From: an uncultured Oscillospiraceae bacterium | GTDB taxonomy: Bacteria > Bacillota > Clostridia > Oscillospirales > Oscillospiraceae | DNA: 13,299 nucleotides | Assembly: GCA_934511165.1 (NCBI GenBank) | Contig: CAKSWA010000050.1 | Coordinates: forward strand, 1 to 13,299 | Direction of reading: 5' to 3' | In this document: piece by piece, positions 6,136 to 13,225 of the stretch | How the letters are laid out: the number at the start of each line of letters is the position of its first letter | Numbering within the stretch: position 1 is the first letter of the stretch | The notes under the pieces: generated by a model | Database searches by the model: none | What the model was told of the DNA's origin: nothing | The model's input: the letters and a program-made list of their open reading frames with translations, nothing else | Translations under genes and position numbers: made by a program

Positions 6136-7611
6136 TCATTTTTCCAGTTTCTCGATGCCCTTGTCGATGCGCGCGAGCGTTTCGGCCTGGCCGAGAATGT
6201 GGCAGATCTCCACGGCGCCGCCGGGCGTCACGGCCTCGCCGGAAACGGCGATGCGCACCGGCCACATGACGAGAGCGTTCTTGCAGCCAAACTCCGTTGC
6301 CGCGCCGATGAGGCAGTCGTGCACGGCCTCCTGCGTCCAGTCGGTGATGGCCGCGAGACGCGGGCGCATCTTTTTGAGCATGTCGAGCGCGACGGTCTCA
6401 TCGCACTTGGACTTCTTGTGGACGTAGAGCGCGGTGTCATACTCGGGCAGCGTATCGAAAAAGCCGAGCTTCTTGGGAATGTCCGAAAGCTTTTCGGTGC
6501 GCTGCTGCAAAATGGCGGCGATGAGAGCACTATCGTAGCTTTCGGTCTTGACGGCCTTGCGGATCCAGGGCTCCGCCGCGCGCGCAAACGCCTCGGGGGA
6601 CATGGCCTTGATGTATTCGCTGTTGAAGTACGTGAGCTTTTCAATATCGAAAATCGCCGGGGACTTCGAGATGCGGGACATATCGAACGCCTCCGCGAGC
6701 TCGTTGATCGAGAAAATCTCCCGCTCGCCGCCGGGCGCCCAGCCGAGCAGAGCCACATAGTTTACGATTGCCTCGGTGAGGAAGCCCTGTGCGACAAGAT
6801 CCTCGTACGAGGGGTCGCCGTGGCGCTTGGACATTTTGTTGTGTGCGTCGCGCATAACGGGCGAGCAATGCACGTAGCTCGGCACATCCCAGCCGAGACC
6901 TTCGTAGAGAAGGTTGTACTTCGGCGCGCTGGAAAGGTACTCGCTGCCGCGCACGACGTGCGTGATGCCCATGAGATGGTCGTCAATGACGTTGGCAAAG
7001 TTGTAGGTCGGCAGCCCGTCGCGCTTGATGAGCACCTGGTCGTCGAGATCGGCGTTCGGCGCGGTGATGTCGCCGAAGATTTCGTCGTGGAACGTCGTTT
7101 CGCCCTCGTGGGGGATCTTCTGGCGGATGACCCACGGCATGCCGGCATCGAGACGGCGCTGCACTTCCTCCGGGGAAAGATCGCGGCAGGGATCGTCCTT
7201 GCGGGTGAAGTCGCCGGAATCCTCCTCGGACTCAGTCTTGTCGCAGAAGCAGTAGTAGGCGTGGCCGCGTTCCACGAGGCGCTTGGCGTAGGGGAGATAG
7301 GTGTCGCGCCGCTCGGTCTGCACATACGGGCCGACCGGGCCGCCGATATCGGGGCCTTCATCGTGGTCAAGACCGCAGTCGCGCAGCGTTTTATAAATGA
7401 CCTCGACCGCGCCTTCCACCTGGCGGGACTGATCGGTGTCCTCGATGCGGAGCAGGAACTTGCCGTGCGCGTGGCGGGCGATGCACCAGGTGTAGAGCGC
7501 CGTGCGCAGGTTGCCTACGTGCATATACCCTGTGGGGCTCGGCGCGAAGCGCGTGCGTACCTCACCGCGGGGGATGCGCTCCTCCATTTTCTCAAACCAT
7601 GTATTGTCCAT
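6136..7611 (-). CDS. gltX: Glutamyl-tRNA synthetase
   Basis: This class I aminoacyl-tRNA synthetase charges tRNA-Glu with glutamate in the cytoplasm. Like many in Clostridia, it may also supply misacylated tRNA-Gln. The 491-residue protein shows the ATP-binding HIGH-type motif as FAPSPTGYMHVGNLRTAL near residues 23-40, the glutamate-binding LLRIEDTDQSR region just after, and the KMSKR form of the second signature (NKMSKRHGD). A zinc-site-like CFC...C pattern follows the first half of the Rossmann fold. The frame extends to TTG 7629, but those codons contain the SD GGGAGG, so ATG 7611 is the start. It is divergent from trpS. The next gene on the same strand, ypeB, starts 76 nt downstream with a hairpin between. 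Confidence 0.96.
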   Translation of the reverse strand: MDNTWFEKMEERIPRGEVRTRFAPSPTGYMHVGNLRTALYTWCIARHAHGKFLLRIEDTDQSRQVEGAVEVIYKTLRDCGLDHDEGPDIGGPVGPYVQTERRDTYLPYAKRLVERGHAYYCFCDKTESEEDSGDFTRKDDPCRDLSPEEVQRRLDAGMPWVIRQKIPHEGETTFHDEIFGDITAPNADLDDQVLIKRDGLPTYNFANVIDDHLMGITHVVRGSEYLSSAPKYNLLYEGLGWDVPSYVHCSPVMRDAHNKMSKRHGDPSYEDLVAQGFLTEAIVNYVALLGWAPGGEREIFSINELAEAFDMSRISKSPAIFDIEKLTYFNSEYIKAMSPEAFARAAEPWIRKAVKTESYDSALIAAILQQRTEKLSDIPKKLGFFDTLPEYDTALYVHKKSKCDETVALDMLKKMRPRLAAITDWTQEAVHDCLIGAATEFGCKNALVMWPVRIAVSGEAVTPGGAVEICHILGQAETLARIDKGIEKLEK

Positions 7612-7649
7612 TACGGATAAACCTCCCAAAGGTCTTTTGTCATTTTCCC

Positions 7650-7678
7650 ATCTTATTGGATAGGCTCTGTATTGTCAA
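7650..7678 (-). promoter_or_regulatory. gltX promoter
   Basis: On the minus strand, a perfect TTGACA (7673-7678), 17 nt and TAAGAT (7650-7655) give a start near 7643 and a short leader of about 31 nt. Its -35 overlaps that of the trpS promoter by five of six bases. Confidence 0.82.
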
Positions 7679-7700
7679 GCCAAAACCGGCGTGTTATAAT
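7672..7700 (+). promoter_or_regulatory. trpS promoter
   Basis: TTGTCA (7672-7677), 17 nt and a perfect TATAAT (7695-7700) give a start near 7707 and a leader of about 63 nt. The leader holds a minor hairpin (CGGAA/TTCCG, 7718-7734) but is too short for a T-box riboswitch. Confidence 0.82.
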
Positions 7701-7769
7701 GCCATAATTAAAAAGTACGGAAACCATAGTTCCGCATCTTTAAAATGCTTATGAAAGGAAAGAATCATC

Positions 7770-8780
7770 ATGGAAGAAGCTGCCCGCAAAAAAGTCATAT
7801 TCTCCGGCATCCAGCCCTCCGGCGATCTTACGCTCGGCTCGTATATGGGGGCGATCAAGAACTGGGTGGCGCTCTCCGATGAATATGAATGCTACTACTG
7901 CATCGTAGACATGCACGCCATCACCGTCCGGCAGGTGCCGGCCGATCTGCGCCGCCGCGCGCTTTCGCAGCTCGCGCAGTACATCGCCTGCGGTCTTGAC
8001 CCGAAGAAGAACACTCTGTTCATCCAGAGCCACGTCCCCGCGCACGCGCAGCTCGGCTGGGTGCTTGACTGCTACACCATGTTCGGCGAGCTCTCCCGCA
8101 TGACGCAGTTCAAGGATAAGTCTTCCAAAAATGCGGATAATATCAACGCCGGTCTCTTCACCTACCCCGCGCTCATGGCCGCGGACATCCTGCTCTACCA
8201 GACCGACCTTGTCCCCGTCGGCGGCGACCAGAAGCAGCACGTGGAGATCTGCCGCGATATCGCAATGCGCTTCAACAACATCTACGGCGACGTGTTCGCG
8301 ATCCCCGAGCCCTACATCCCGCCCACGGGCGCGCGCATCATGAGCCTTACGAGCCCGGAGAACAAAATGTCCAAGTCCGACAAGGACCCCGGCGGGTGCA
8401 TCTATATCATGCAGTCTCCGGACGACATTATGCGTTGCTTCAAGCGCGCCGTGACGGACTCCGAGACCGGCCATTGCGTATACGCAAGCCCCGAGAAGCC
8501 GGGCGTAACGAACCTTATGCAGATTTACAGCGTCTGTACCGGTAAGACCATGGACGAGATCGAGGCCGAATTCGACGGCAAGGGCTACGGCGCTTTCAAG
8601 CCCGCCGTGGGCGAGGCCGTTGTGGAAACGCTGCGCCCCATCCGCGAGGAGGCCGAACGCCTCATGAAGGACAAGGCGTATCTTGAGGACGTTCTGCGCG
8701 ACGGTGCGGAGCGGGCGGCCTATGCGGCCAACCGCACGCTGCGCAAGGTCTACAAGAAAATTGGTTTCGTTCAAATCTGA
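7770..8780 (+). CDS. trpS: Tryptophanyl-tRNA synthetase
   Basis: This class I synthetase charges tRNA-Trp in the cytoplasm and normally acts as a homodimer. The 336-residue protein has the family's usual length. The first signature appears as GIQPSGDLTLGSYMGA (residues 13-28, with TLGS in place of HIGH). The tryptophan-pocket regions are recognisable (YCIVDMHAIT, FIQSHVPAHAQLGW, VPVGGDQKQHVE), as is a canonical KMSKS in SPENKMSKSDKD. The start ATG follows GAAAGGAA by about nine bases. It has its own promoter, sharing a -35 box with gltX, and it may read through a hairpin into the downstream transferase gene. Confidence 0.97.
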   Translation: MEEAARKKVIFSGIQPSGDLTLGSYMGAIKNWVALSDEYECYYCIVDMHAITVRQVPADLRRRALSQLAQYIACGLDPKKNTLFIQSHVPAHAQLGWVLDCYTMFGELSRMTQFKDKSSKNADNINAGLFTYPALMAADILLYQTDLVPVGGDQKQHVEICRDIAMRFNNIYGDVFAIPEPYIPPTGARIMSLTSPENKMSKSDKDPGGCIYIMQSPDDIMRCFKRAVTDSETGHCVYASPEKPGVTNLMQIYSVCTGKTMDEIEAEFDGKGYGAFKPAVGEAVVETLRPIREEAERLMKDKAYLEDVLRDGAERAAYAANRTLRKVYKKIGFVQI

Positions 8781-8806
8781 TCGTTTAATCTTTGGCTGAT
8801 TCAAGG

Positions 8807-8840
8807 CGGCGCGGCGCGTTTTGTTGAACGCGCCGTGCTG
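8807..8840 (+). other. Strong hairpin between trpS and the transferase gene
   Basis: The core stem CGGCGCGTT/AACGCGCCG (8812-8820/8827-8835) is perfect and can extend to 14 bp with G-U pairs. There is no T tract after it, and the next gene's SD begins five bases downstream. It may act as an RNA stability or processing element, or as a factor-dependent terminator. Confidence 0.5.
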
Positions 8841-8856
8841 TCAGAAAGGAACGGGA

Positions 8857-9963
8857 ATGCTTCCTGCTCTGGCTCTGCGGCTGCGGGTGCGTGTGCTGCT
8901 CGCGCTGCTCGCCGCAGCGGCGGTGTGTCTGCTTGCCACACCCGCCGTGCGAAAATTTGCCTGCAAGATCGGCGCTATGGACATGCCGGGCGAGTCCCGG
9001 CGCGTTCACGACCATCCGATCCCCCGGCTCGGCGGGCTGGCGCTGTTTGCCGGCTTCCTCGTCGGGGTGCTGCCGTTCACGGGCATTGACGAGCCGGTGC
9101 AGGGTATCCTGCTCGGCAGCGTTATCATCGTTGTGACCGGCGCGGTGGACGATCTCGTTTCGCTCCGCCCATGGGTCAAGCTCCTCTTGCAGATCATTGC
9201 CGCCGTCGTCGCCATCCGGCACGGCGTTGTGATCCGCATTCTCACAAATCCTGGCGATGCCTCCGCCGAAGCGATCGCGCTTGGCGCGGCGAGCGTCCCG
9301 GTGACGCTTTTGTGGATCGTCGGCATGACGAACGCATTGAATCTCATCGACGGGCTCGACGGGCTCGCCGCGGGCGTGTGCGGCATCGGGTGCGCCTCGA
9401 TGCTCGCGGTATCGCTCTTCCTCCCGGAGGCTACGGAGATATCCGTTATCGTCGCCGCGCTCGGCGGCGCGTGTCTGGGGTTTCTTCCGTTCAACACCAA
9501 TCCCGCCAAAATCTTCATGGGCGATTCCGGCTCGCTGCTTTTGGGCTACGTGCTCTCCACGGCGTCGGTGCTCGGCCTGTTCAAAATGTATACGCTCGTT
9601 GCGTTCGCGGTGCCGGTGCTCACACTGGCCCTGCCGCTTACGGACACGGCGTTCGCCATCATCCGGCGGCTGAGCCGGGGCGAGAGCCCGTTCCACCCCG
9701 ACCGCGGCCACATCCACCACCGTCTGCTCGCGCTGGGACTCACGCAGAAGCAGGCGGTCGCCGTGCTCTATGCCGTGAGCGGCATTCTCGGCGCGGCGGC
9801 GGTGCTGCTCGCGGCGAACGCCGCGAAGCGCTTCTGGCTGCTGCTCGGCGCGGTGGCGCTTGCGCTCGGCATATGGCTGTATGTATTTGCGGGGCACCAT
9901 TTCCCGTCCGACCCCGCCGCGAAGAAGCCGGACAAAAAAGAGGACGGCAGCACGAAACCGTGA
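8857..9963 (+). CDS. Undecaprenyl-phosphate GlcNAc-1-phosphate transferase, TagO/WecA-like
   Basis: This polytopic membrane enzyme belongs to the MraY/WecA/TagO family. It transfers a sugar-1-phosphate, probably GlcNAc-1-P from UDP-GlcNAc, to undecaprenyl phosphate, starting a lipid-linked surface polymer. The 368-residue protein shows RRVHDHPIPRLGG (49-60), the Mg2+-related VDD (98-100), NLIDGLDGLAAG (162-173), FMGDSGSLLLG (220-230) and HPDRGHIHHR (280-289). The histidine-rich loop is typical of the polyprenyl GlcNAc-1-P branch rather than MraY. The upstream TTG (8821) was rejected: ATG 8857 has AAAGGA six bases before it. The last 20 or so residues are charged. Its 3' end contains the terminator of the opposing operon. 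Whether the product is teichoic acid or another glycan is unknown. Confidence 0.92.
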   Translation: MLPALALRLRVRVLLALLAAAAVCLLATPAVRKFACKIGAMDMPGESRRVHDHPIPRLGGLALFAGFLVGVLPFTGIDEPVQGILLGSVIIVVTGAVDDLVSLRPWVKLLLQIIAAVVAIRHGVVIRILTNPGDASAEAIALGAASVPVTLLWIVGMTNALNLIDGLDGLAAGVCGIGCASMLAVSLFLPEATEISVIVAALGGACLGFLPFNTNPAKIFMGDSGSLLLGYVLSTASVLGLFKMYTLVAFAVPVLTLALPLTDTAFAIIRRLSRGESPFHPDRGHIHHRLLALGLTQKQAVAVLYAVSGILGAAAVLLAANAAKRFWLLLGAVALALGIWLYVFAGHHFPSDPAAKKPDKKEDGSTKP

Positions 9964-9970
9964 GCCGTCC
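9934..9970 (-). terminator. Terminator of the three-gene unknown operon
   Basis: On the minus strand, GGACGGC (9964-9970) pairs with GCCGTCC (9942-9948), with CACG/CGTG pairing inside the loop. A run of six T follows (9939-9934). It lies almost wholly inside the 3' end of the opposing transferase gene. The + strand side has no T tract. Confidence 0.75.
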
Positions 9971-10288
9971 CTACAGATTAAAATAGTACGCGCCCAGCGC
10001 GATGAGCATTTCCCAATCGCCGCTCTCCCGGTAGAGCAGCCACAAGATCGCCAGCACCAGAAGGTCCTCGGTCTCCAGCCGCTTTGGGTCGAGCCGCTCG
10101 AAGATGCCGTCCAGCCCGCTGCGAAGAGACAGCAGCGGCGAGGGCGGCGTTTTTTCACTCTCCGGCGGTGGGGGACGCTCCGGCGTGCTTTCGCGCGGCA
10201 GCGGCGATTCACCCGACGGCTCGATGGGCGCGGGCTCCTCCACGCGCGTGCGCTCGCCGGTGCTGCCGTTATACCGGTTATAAGCCAT
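9971..10288 (-). CDS. Small protein of unknown function, disordered N-terminus and hydrophobic C-terminus
   Basis: This 105-residue protein, the third in a coupled operon, is not assigned to a family. Residues 1 to about 55 are rich in Pro, Glu and Ser and look disordered. Residues 60-75 (LSLRSGLDGIFERLDP) form an amphipathic helix. The C-terminus (LETEDLLVLAILWLLYRESGDWEMLIALGAYYFNL region) is two short hydrophobic helices separated by an acidic turn, probably membrane-associated. Similar acidic-hydrophobic tails occur in small uncharacterised Clostridia proteins. ATG 10288 overlaps the previous gene by 11 nt, which implies translational coupling. The longer frame from 10342 merely runs through that gene. 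Confidence 0.75.
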   Translation of the reverse strand: MAYNRYNGSTGERTRVEEPAPIEPSGESPLPRESTPERPPPPESEKTPPSPLLSLRSGLDGIFERLDPKRLETEDLLVLAILWLLYRESGDWEMLIALGAYYFNL

Positions 10289-10637
10289 CCCCGCGCCCCC
10301 ATTCCGAAAAGGCCGCCCCCGCGATGCGCGCCGCACCCGCAATGCGCAGCGCCCGGGAGAGGCGGCGCGCCCTCTCCGCGCTCAGATACGGCGCGAGCGC
10401 GTCGGCGAGCTGTTTTTTCCCGTTCCCGTTCTGCCCCGACGTAAGGCGCGATAATAGCCCCGGCAGACTTCCCGCGAGACCGCCGAGCAGACCGGCGCCC
10501 GGCGGCTCCGGCGCGGCGGGCGCCGCGGCGCTCTCCGATGGGAGACCGCCCATGAGCTTTTGCGCCATGGCCGCGATGCGGCTCATCTCCTCGGGATTGG
10601 AGAGCACGGCATTGAGCCGGTCTTCGATCTCGCTCAT
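10278..10637 (-). CDS. Small conserved-looking protein of unknown function
   Basis: This 119-residue protein, the second in the operon, is of unknown function. An N-terminal helical part (MSEIEDRLNAVLSNPEEMSRI) resembles the 'LSNPE' start seen in small uncharacterised Clostridia proteins. It is followed by an Ala/Pro/Gly-rich linker (about 36-62) and a basic helical C-terminus built around ALAPYLSAERARRLSRALRI (about 80-99), then AARIAGAAF. The basic C-terminal helices could bind nucleic acid or membrane surfaces, but nothing proves it. The start ATG overlaps the stop of the preceding gene as ATGA (10634-10637), and its own end overlaps the next start. The three proteins are therefore probably made in a fixed ratio. 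Confidence 0.78.
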   Translation of the reverse strand: MSEIEDRLNAVLSNPEEMSRIAAMAQKLMGGLPSESAAAPAAPEPPGAGLLGGLAGSLPGLLSRLTSGQNGNGKKQLADALAPYLSAERARRLSRALRIAGAARIAGAAFSEWGRGDGL

Positions 10638-10873
10638 TTCTTTCCGAAGCGCGAGAGCTTTTCGGCCAGGGCTTTGCCCTCGTTCGTTGATAAAATCTGC
10701 GTGAGCAGCGCTTTGAGCTGCGCGGCGTCGCCGCTGCGTACCGCCCGCTCTGCCGCGGCGGGATCGATCGCCGCGCCAAGCTTTTTCGCCTCGGGCGAGT
10801 TGGCCATGTCGCGGATCGCGCCGCCCTGCCGCCCGGAGAGCAGCTCCGCGCCCAGCTTTTCCATATCCATCAT
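10634..10873 (-). CDS. Small helical protein of unknown function, first in operon
   Basis: This 79-residue predicted all-helical protein has no recognised domain. The middle (SPEAKKLGAAIDPAAAERAV) and end (LLTQILSTNEGKALAEKLSRF) look conserved in style with small Clostridia proteins of unknown role, but I cannot name a family. The reading frame continues upstream to 11263, but that part is antisense to the metallophosphoesterase gene. The SD AGGGGG before ATG 10873 marks the true start; ATG 10870 is an equal alternative. It leads an operon of three overlapping genes, divergent by 51 nt from the metallophosphoesterase gene. Confidence 0.75.
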   Translation of the reverse strand: MMDMEKLGAELLSGRQGGAIRDMANSPEAKKLGAAIDPAAAERAVRSGDAAQLKALLTQILSTNEGKALAEKLSRFGKK

Positions 10874-10892
10874 CCGTTCCACCCCCTGTAGG

Positions 10893-10920
10893 ATTATATG
10901 CGGCGGGGAGAAAGAGAGTG
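10893..10920 (-). promoter_or_regulatory. Possible promoter of the three-gene operon
   Basis: On the minus strand, CATATAAT ends at 10893 and includes a perfect TATAAT, but no sigma-A -35 is found at the right distance. An AC dinucleotide 17 nt upstream gives the AC-N17-CATANNNT form of mother-cell sigma-K promoters. The motif is short and could be chance. Confidence 0.3.
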
Positions 10921-10924
10921 CTTT

Positions 10925-11392
10925 ATGCGTATTGCCGTTTTTTCCGATTCCCACGGCGTGACCGAGCCGATGCTCGCCGCCATCGAGGAGCAAAAGCCCG
11001 ACATGGTGCTCCATCTCGGCGACTATGTGCTCGATGCCGAGGCGATTGCGGCGTATTTTCCGTCGCTTGATCTGCGGTACGTCCGCGGCAACTGCGACGC
11101 TTACTACCGCGGAGATGCGGAGGAGAATCTTCTCTTCAACGCCGACGGCGTGCGCATTTTCATGACCCACGGCCATCGCTACAACGTAAAGTTCGGCTAC
11201 GAAAGTCTGGCGAACGCCGCGCACTTTTCGGGAGCGCAGCTCGCGCTCTTCGGCCATACGCACGAGGCGGATTTTCTCCGCATGGGCGATGTTGCGCTCT
11301 TCAACCCCGGCTCCGCCGGGATGGGGCGGCAGACCTACGGCAGGATCACCGTGAAGGGAACGGAGTTCAAATGCGAGATTCTCTCCCTCTGA
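10925..11392 (+). CDS. Metallophosphoesterase, YfcE/MJ0936 type
   Basis: This 155-residue calcineurin-like phosphoesterase is expected to hydrolyse phosphodiesters using two metal ions in the cytoplasm. All family signature blocks are present: D8-S-H10, GD at 32-33, GNCD at 55-58, THGH at 81-84 and GHTH at 110-113, followed by NPGSAG. Length and order match the small YfcE/YsnB group. An in-frame ATG at 10898 would add nine residues, but homologues begin M-[KR]-I-A-V-x-SDSH, so ATG 10925 is preferred, with an AG-rich SD just before it. It is the first gene of an overlapping trio, and the acyltransferase starts inside its last 22 nt. The physiological substrate is unknown. Confidence 0.92.
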   Translation: MRIAVFSDSHGVTEPMLAAIEEQKPDMVLHLGDYVLDAEAIAAYFPSLDLRYVRGNCDAYYRGDAEENLLFNADGVRIFMTHGHRYNVKFGYESLANAAHFSGAQLALFGHTHEADFLRMGDVALFNPGSAGMGRQTYGRITVKGTEFKCEILSL

Positions 11393-12534
11393 ACGCTGCG
11401 CCGGAGCGCCGGTACTTTGCCGCGGCGGACGTTCTCCGCATCCTCTGCATTTTCAGCGTGGCGTGGTTCCACATCTGGCAGCAGTCGTGGCTCGATCCGT
11501 CGCTTCGAATCGGCGGACATTATATCGATCTTCAGCGCATCGTGCGGCGCGGGTATATGTTCGTTGATCTCACGCTGCTGCTCACCGGCTTTCTGCTCTA
11601 CCGCCCGCTCGTCCGCACGGATGGGAAGATCGCGGACGTGAAGGGCTTTTATTACCGGCGGCTCTGCCGGATATTGCCGTGTTATCTGCTCGCGGTGCTC
11701 GTTGCAGCGGTGTTCGCGCTCGCGCGCGGCTGCGCCATCGGGAGCGCCCCGCTCTGGCGCGATCTTCTCGCGCATCTCACGTTCACGCACACATTCTCCA
11801 TGGACACGTATTACTGGACGAGTCTCAACGCCGCGCTCTGGACCGTCGCGGTGGAGATGCAGTTTTATCTCGTTTTCCCGCTGCTTGCCCGTGCGTTCGG
11901 AAAGCGCCCGGCGCTTACCTTCTCGCTTATGACGGCCGCGGCGCTCGTGAGCCGCGCGCTCGCCGCGACGTGCGCGAAGGAGCTATCCCTCTGGGTGAAT
12001 CAGCTTCCCTGCATGCTCGATCTTTACGCGCTCGGCATGCTCGCGGCGCACCTTCTGGAAAAGCGCGCCGCCGCGCGCGGGCGGTGGGTCTTCCTTCCGC
12101 TTGCGCTGCTTGCCATTTTCGGCGCGTTTTCCGTCCTCTGGCATCAGAGCGCGGCAGGCGATCCGGATATCAAAATCGCGCAGCTTCTCTGGCGGCTGCC
12201 GCTCGGCATCTGCGGCGCGGCATTTCTCTATTTTGCCGGACGCGCGCCGGAGAGCGTGGATCATGTTTTCGGAAACCGCGTTGTCCGGTTTCTGAGCGCC
12301 ATATCCTATAACTTTTATATCTGGCATCAGTTCCTTGCCGTGAAGCTCAAGGAGTTTCACATCCCGGCGTATGATTCCGAGTTCCCGCAGATGAGCGAGG
12401 GGCACGCCTGGCAGATGAAGTATACGCTGCTCTGCTTTGCCGCCGCCTTTGTTCTCTCCGCGGCGCTCACGTATCTTGTGGAAAAGCCGGCCGCTCGCGC
12501 ACTGCTGCGGCGCAATCGAAAGGAGAACGTATGA
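11371..12534 (+). CDS. Membrane acyltransferase, family 3 (OafA/YrhL-like)
   Basis: This 387-residue polytopic membrane protein is expected to move an acyl group, typically acetyl, across or at the membrane onto a surface glycan or other acceptor. The family features are a first helix containing the essential histidine (VAWFHIW, H34), YYRRLCRILPCYLL (about 94-107), LWTVAVEMQFYLVFP (about 156-170, with E162), and NFYIWHQF near the C-terminus. About ten hydrophobic segments are visible, as is usual. ATG 11371 has GGAG about seven bases upstream and overlaps the phosphoesterase gene by 22 nt. Its stop overlaps the next start as ATGA. The acceptor is unknown; the nearby TagO/WecA-like gene makes a surface polymer a reasonable guess. 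Confidence 0.9.
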   Translation: MRDSLPLNAAPERRYFAAADVLRILCIFSVAWFHIWQQSWLDPSLRIGGHYIDLQRIVRRGYMFVDLTLLLTGFLLYRPLVRTDGKIADVKGFYYRRLCRILPCYLLAVLVAAVFALARGCAIGSAPLWRDLLAHLTFTHTFSMDTYYWTSLNAALWTVAVEMQFYLVFPLLARAFGKRPALTFSLMTAAALVSRALAATCAKELSLWVNQLPCMLDLYALGMLAAHLLEKRAAARGRWVFLPLALLAIFGAFSVLWHQSAAGDPDIKIAQLLWRLPLGICGAAFLYFAGRAPESVDHVFGNRVVRFLSAISYNFYIWHQFLAVKLKEFHIPAYDSEFPQMSEGHAWQMKYTLLCFAAAFVLSAALTYLVEKPAARALLRRNRKENV

Positions 12535-13175
12535 GCTTTCGCTATCTGGACATGGAGCATTATGAGCGCATCGAGCATTTTCGGTATTTCCTCTCGATGC
12601 CGTACCCCTATGTCGGCGTAACGGTCGATACCGACGTGACCGGCATTGTCTCCTTCTGCAAAGCGAACGGGTACTCCTTTTATCTCACATTCCTGCACGC
12701 CGCGGCAAAAGCCGCCGACCGCGTGCCGGAGCTGCGGCGGCGCATTCATAATGGCGTCATCATCGAGTACGACACCTGCCCGACATCGCACACGGAGCTT
12801 TGCGCGGACGGGACGTATTGCTACTGCACGCTGCACCACGATAAGCCCTTCGAGGAATACATCGTCTATGCGGAAGCCGAGCGCCGTCGCCGCCGGGAGA
12901 ACGGCTCGCTGCGCGAGGATGCGGATGTGGAGAGCATGTATTTTATCTCCACGCTCCCGTGGCTGCACTACAGTGCGCTCATCCAGCCCGTGGCGGGCGG
13001 GGAGGAATCCAACCCGCGCATCACGTGGGGCGCGTTCGCCCCGGACGGCGCGGGGCGGCTCCAGATGCCGGTGACGCTGCTTGTCCACCACGCGCTTGCC
13101 GACGGCAGCCACATCGCGAAGTTTTACGAGGCGCTGCGCGCCGAGATCGCCGCGCTTACCGCGGACGCGACATGA
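12531..13175 (+). CDS. Chloramphenicol acetyltransferase-family protein (CAT fold)
   Basis: This 214-residue protein of the trimeric CAT family transfers acetyl from acetyl-CoA. The catalytic signature HHxxxDG is intact in VHHALADGSHIAKFYE, with H187 and D191 in the places of His195 and Asp199 of CAT-III. TVDTDVTG (31-38) and STLPWLHYSALIQP (140-153) also match family blocks. The length is right for the family. Many gut Clostridia carry chromosomal CAT-like proteins whose substrate is not chloramphenicol. Its place at the end of a translationally coupled operon with a membrane acyltransferase argues for an endogenous role. The start overlaps the previous stop (ATGA), and a terminator follows 21 nt after its stop codon. 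Resistance activity is possible but unproven. Confidence 0.9.
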   Translation: MSFRYLDMEHYERIEHFRYFLSMPYPYVGVTVDTDVTGIVSFCKANGYSFYLTFLHAAAKAADRVPELRRRIHNGVIIEYDTCPTSHTELCADGTYCYCTLHHDKPFEEYIVYAEAERRRRRENGSLREDADVESMYFISTLPWLHYSALIQPVAGGEESNPRITWGAFAPDGAGRLQMPVTLLVHHALADGSHIAKFYEALRAEIAALTADAT

Positions 13176-13196
13176 CATTATTATAAGCAATGCGGT

Positions 13197-13225
13197 AAAG
13201 CCGGAGAGACGATCTCTCCGGCTTT
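13197..13225 (+). terminator. Terminator stem ending the phosphoesterase-acyltransferase-CAT operon
   Basis: A perfect 13-bp stem (AAAGCCGGAGAGA, 13197-13209, with 13213-13225) encloses the loop CGA. It ends in TTT, but the expected longer T tract is absent because the repeat unit starts at the very next base. Confidence 0.7.

Noticed and set aside
7701..7769. T-box riboswitch before trpS
   Set aside because: The leader is only about 63 nt, with one small hairpin and no antiterminator or T-box sequence, well below the length such elements need.
8785..10779. Long minus-strand open frame of 664 codons, and similar long frames opposite ypeB (4827-6086), gltX (6088-7620) and trpS (7749-8804)
   Set aside because: They lie antisense to, or run across, confidently identified genes, have Arg/Ala/His/Gly-rich composition with no domain, and arise from third-position GC bias of the real genes.
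10874..11263. Upstream extension of the first small unknown gene
   Set aside because: This part is antisense to the metallophosphoesterase gene, and a good SD sits directly before ATG 10873.
12531..13175. Acquired chloramphenicol resistance gene
   Set aside because: Family membership is clear, but its composition matches the neighbours, it is coupled to an acyltransferase gene, and no mobile element is linked to it. Resistance is therefore not claimed.
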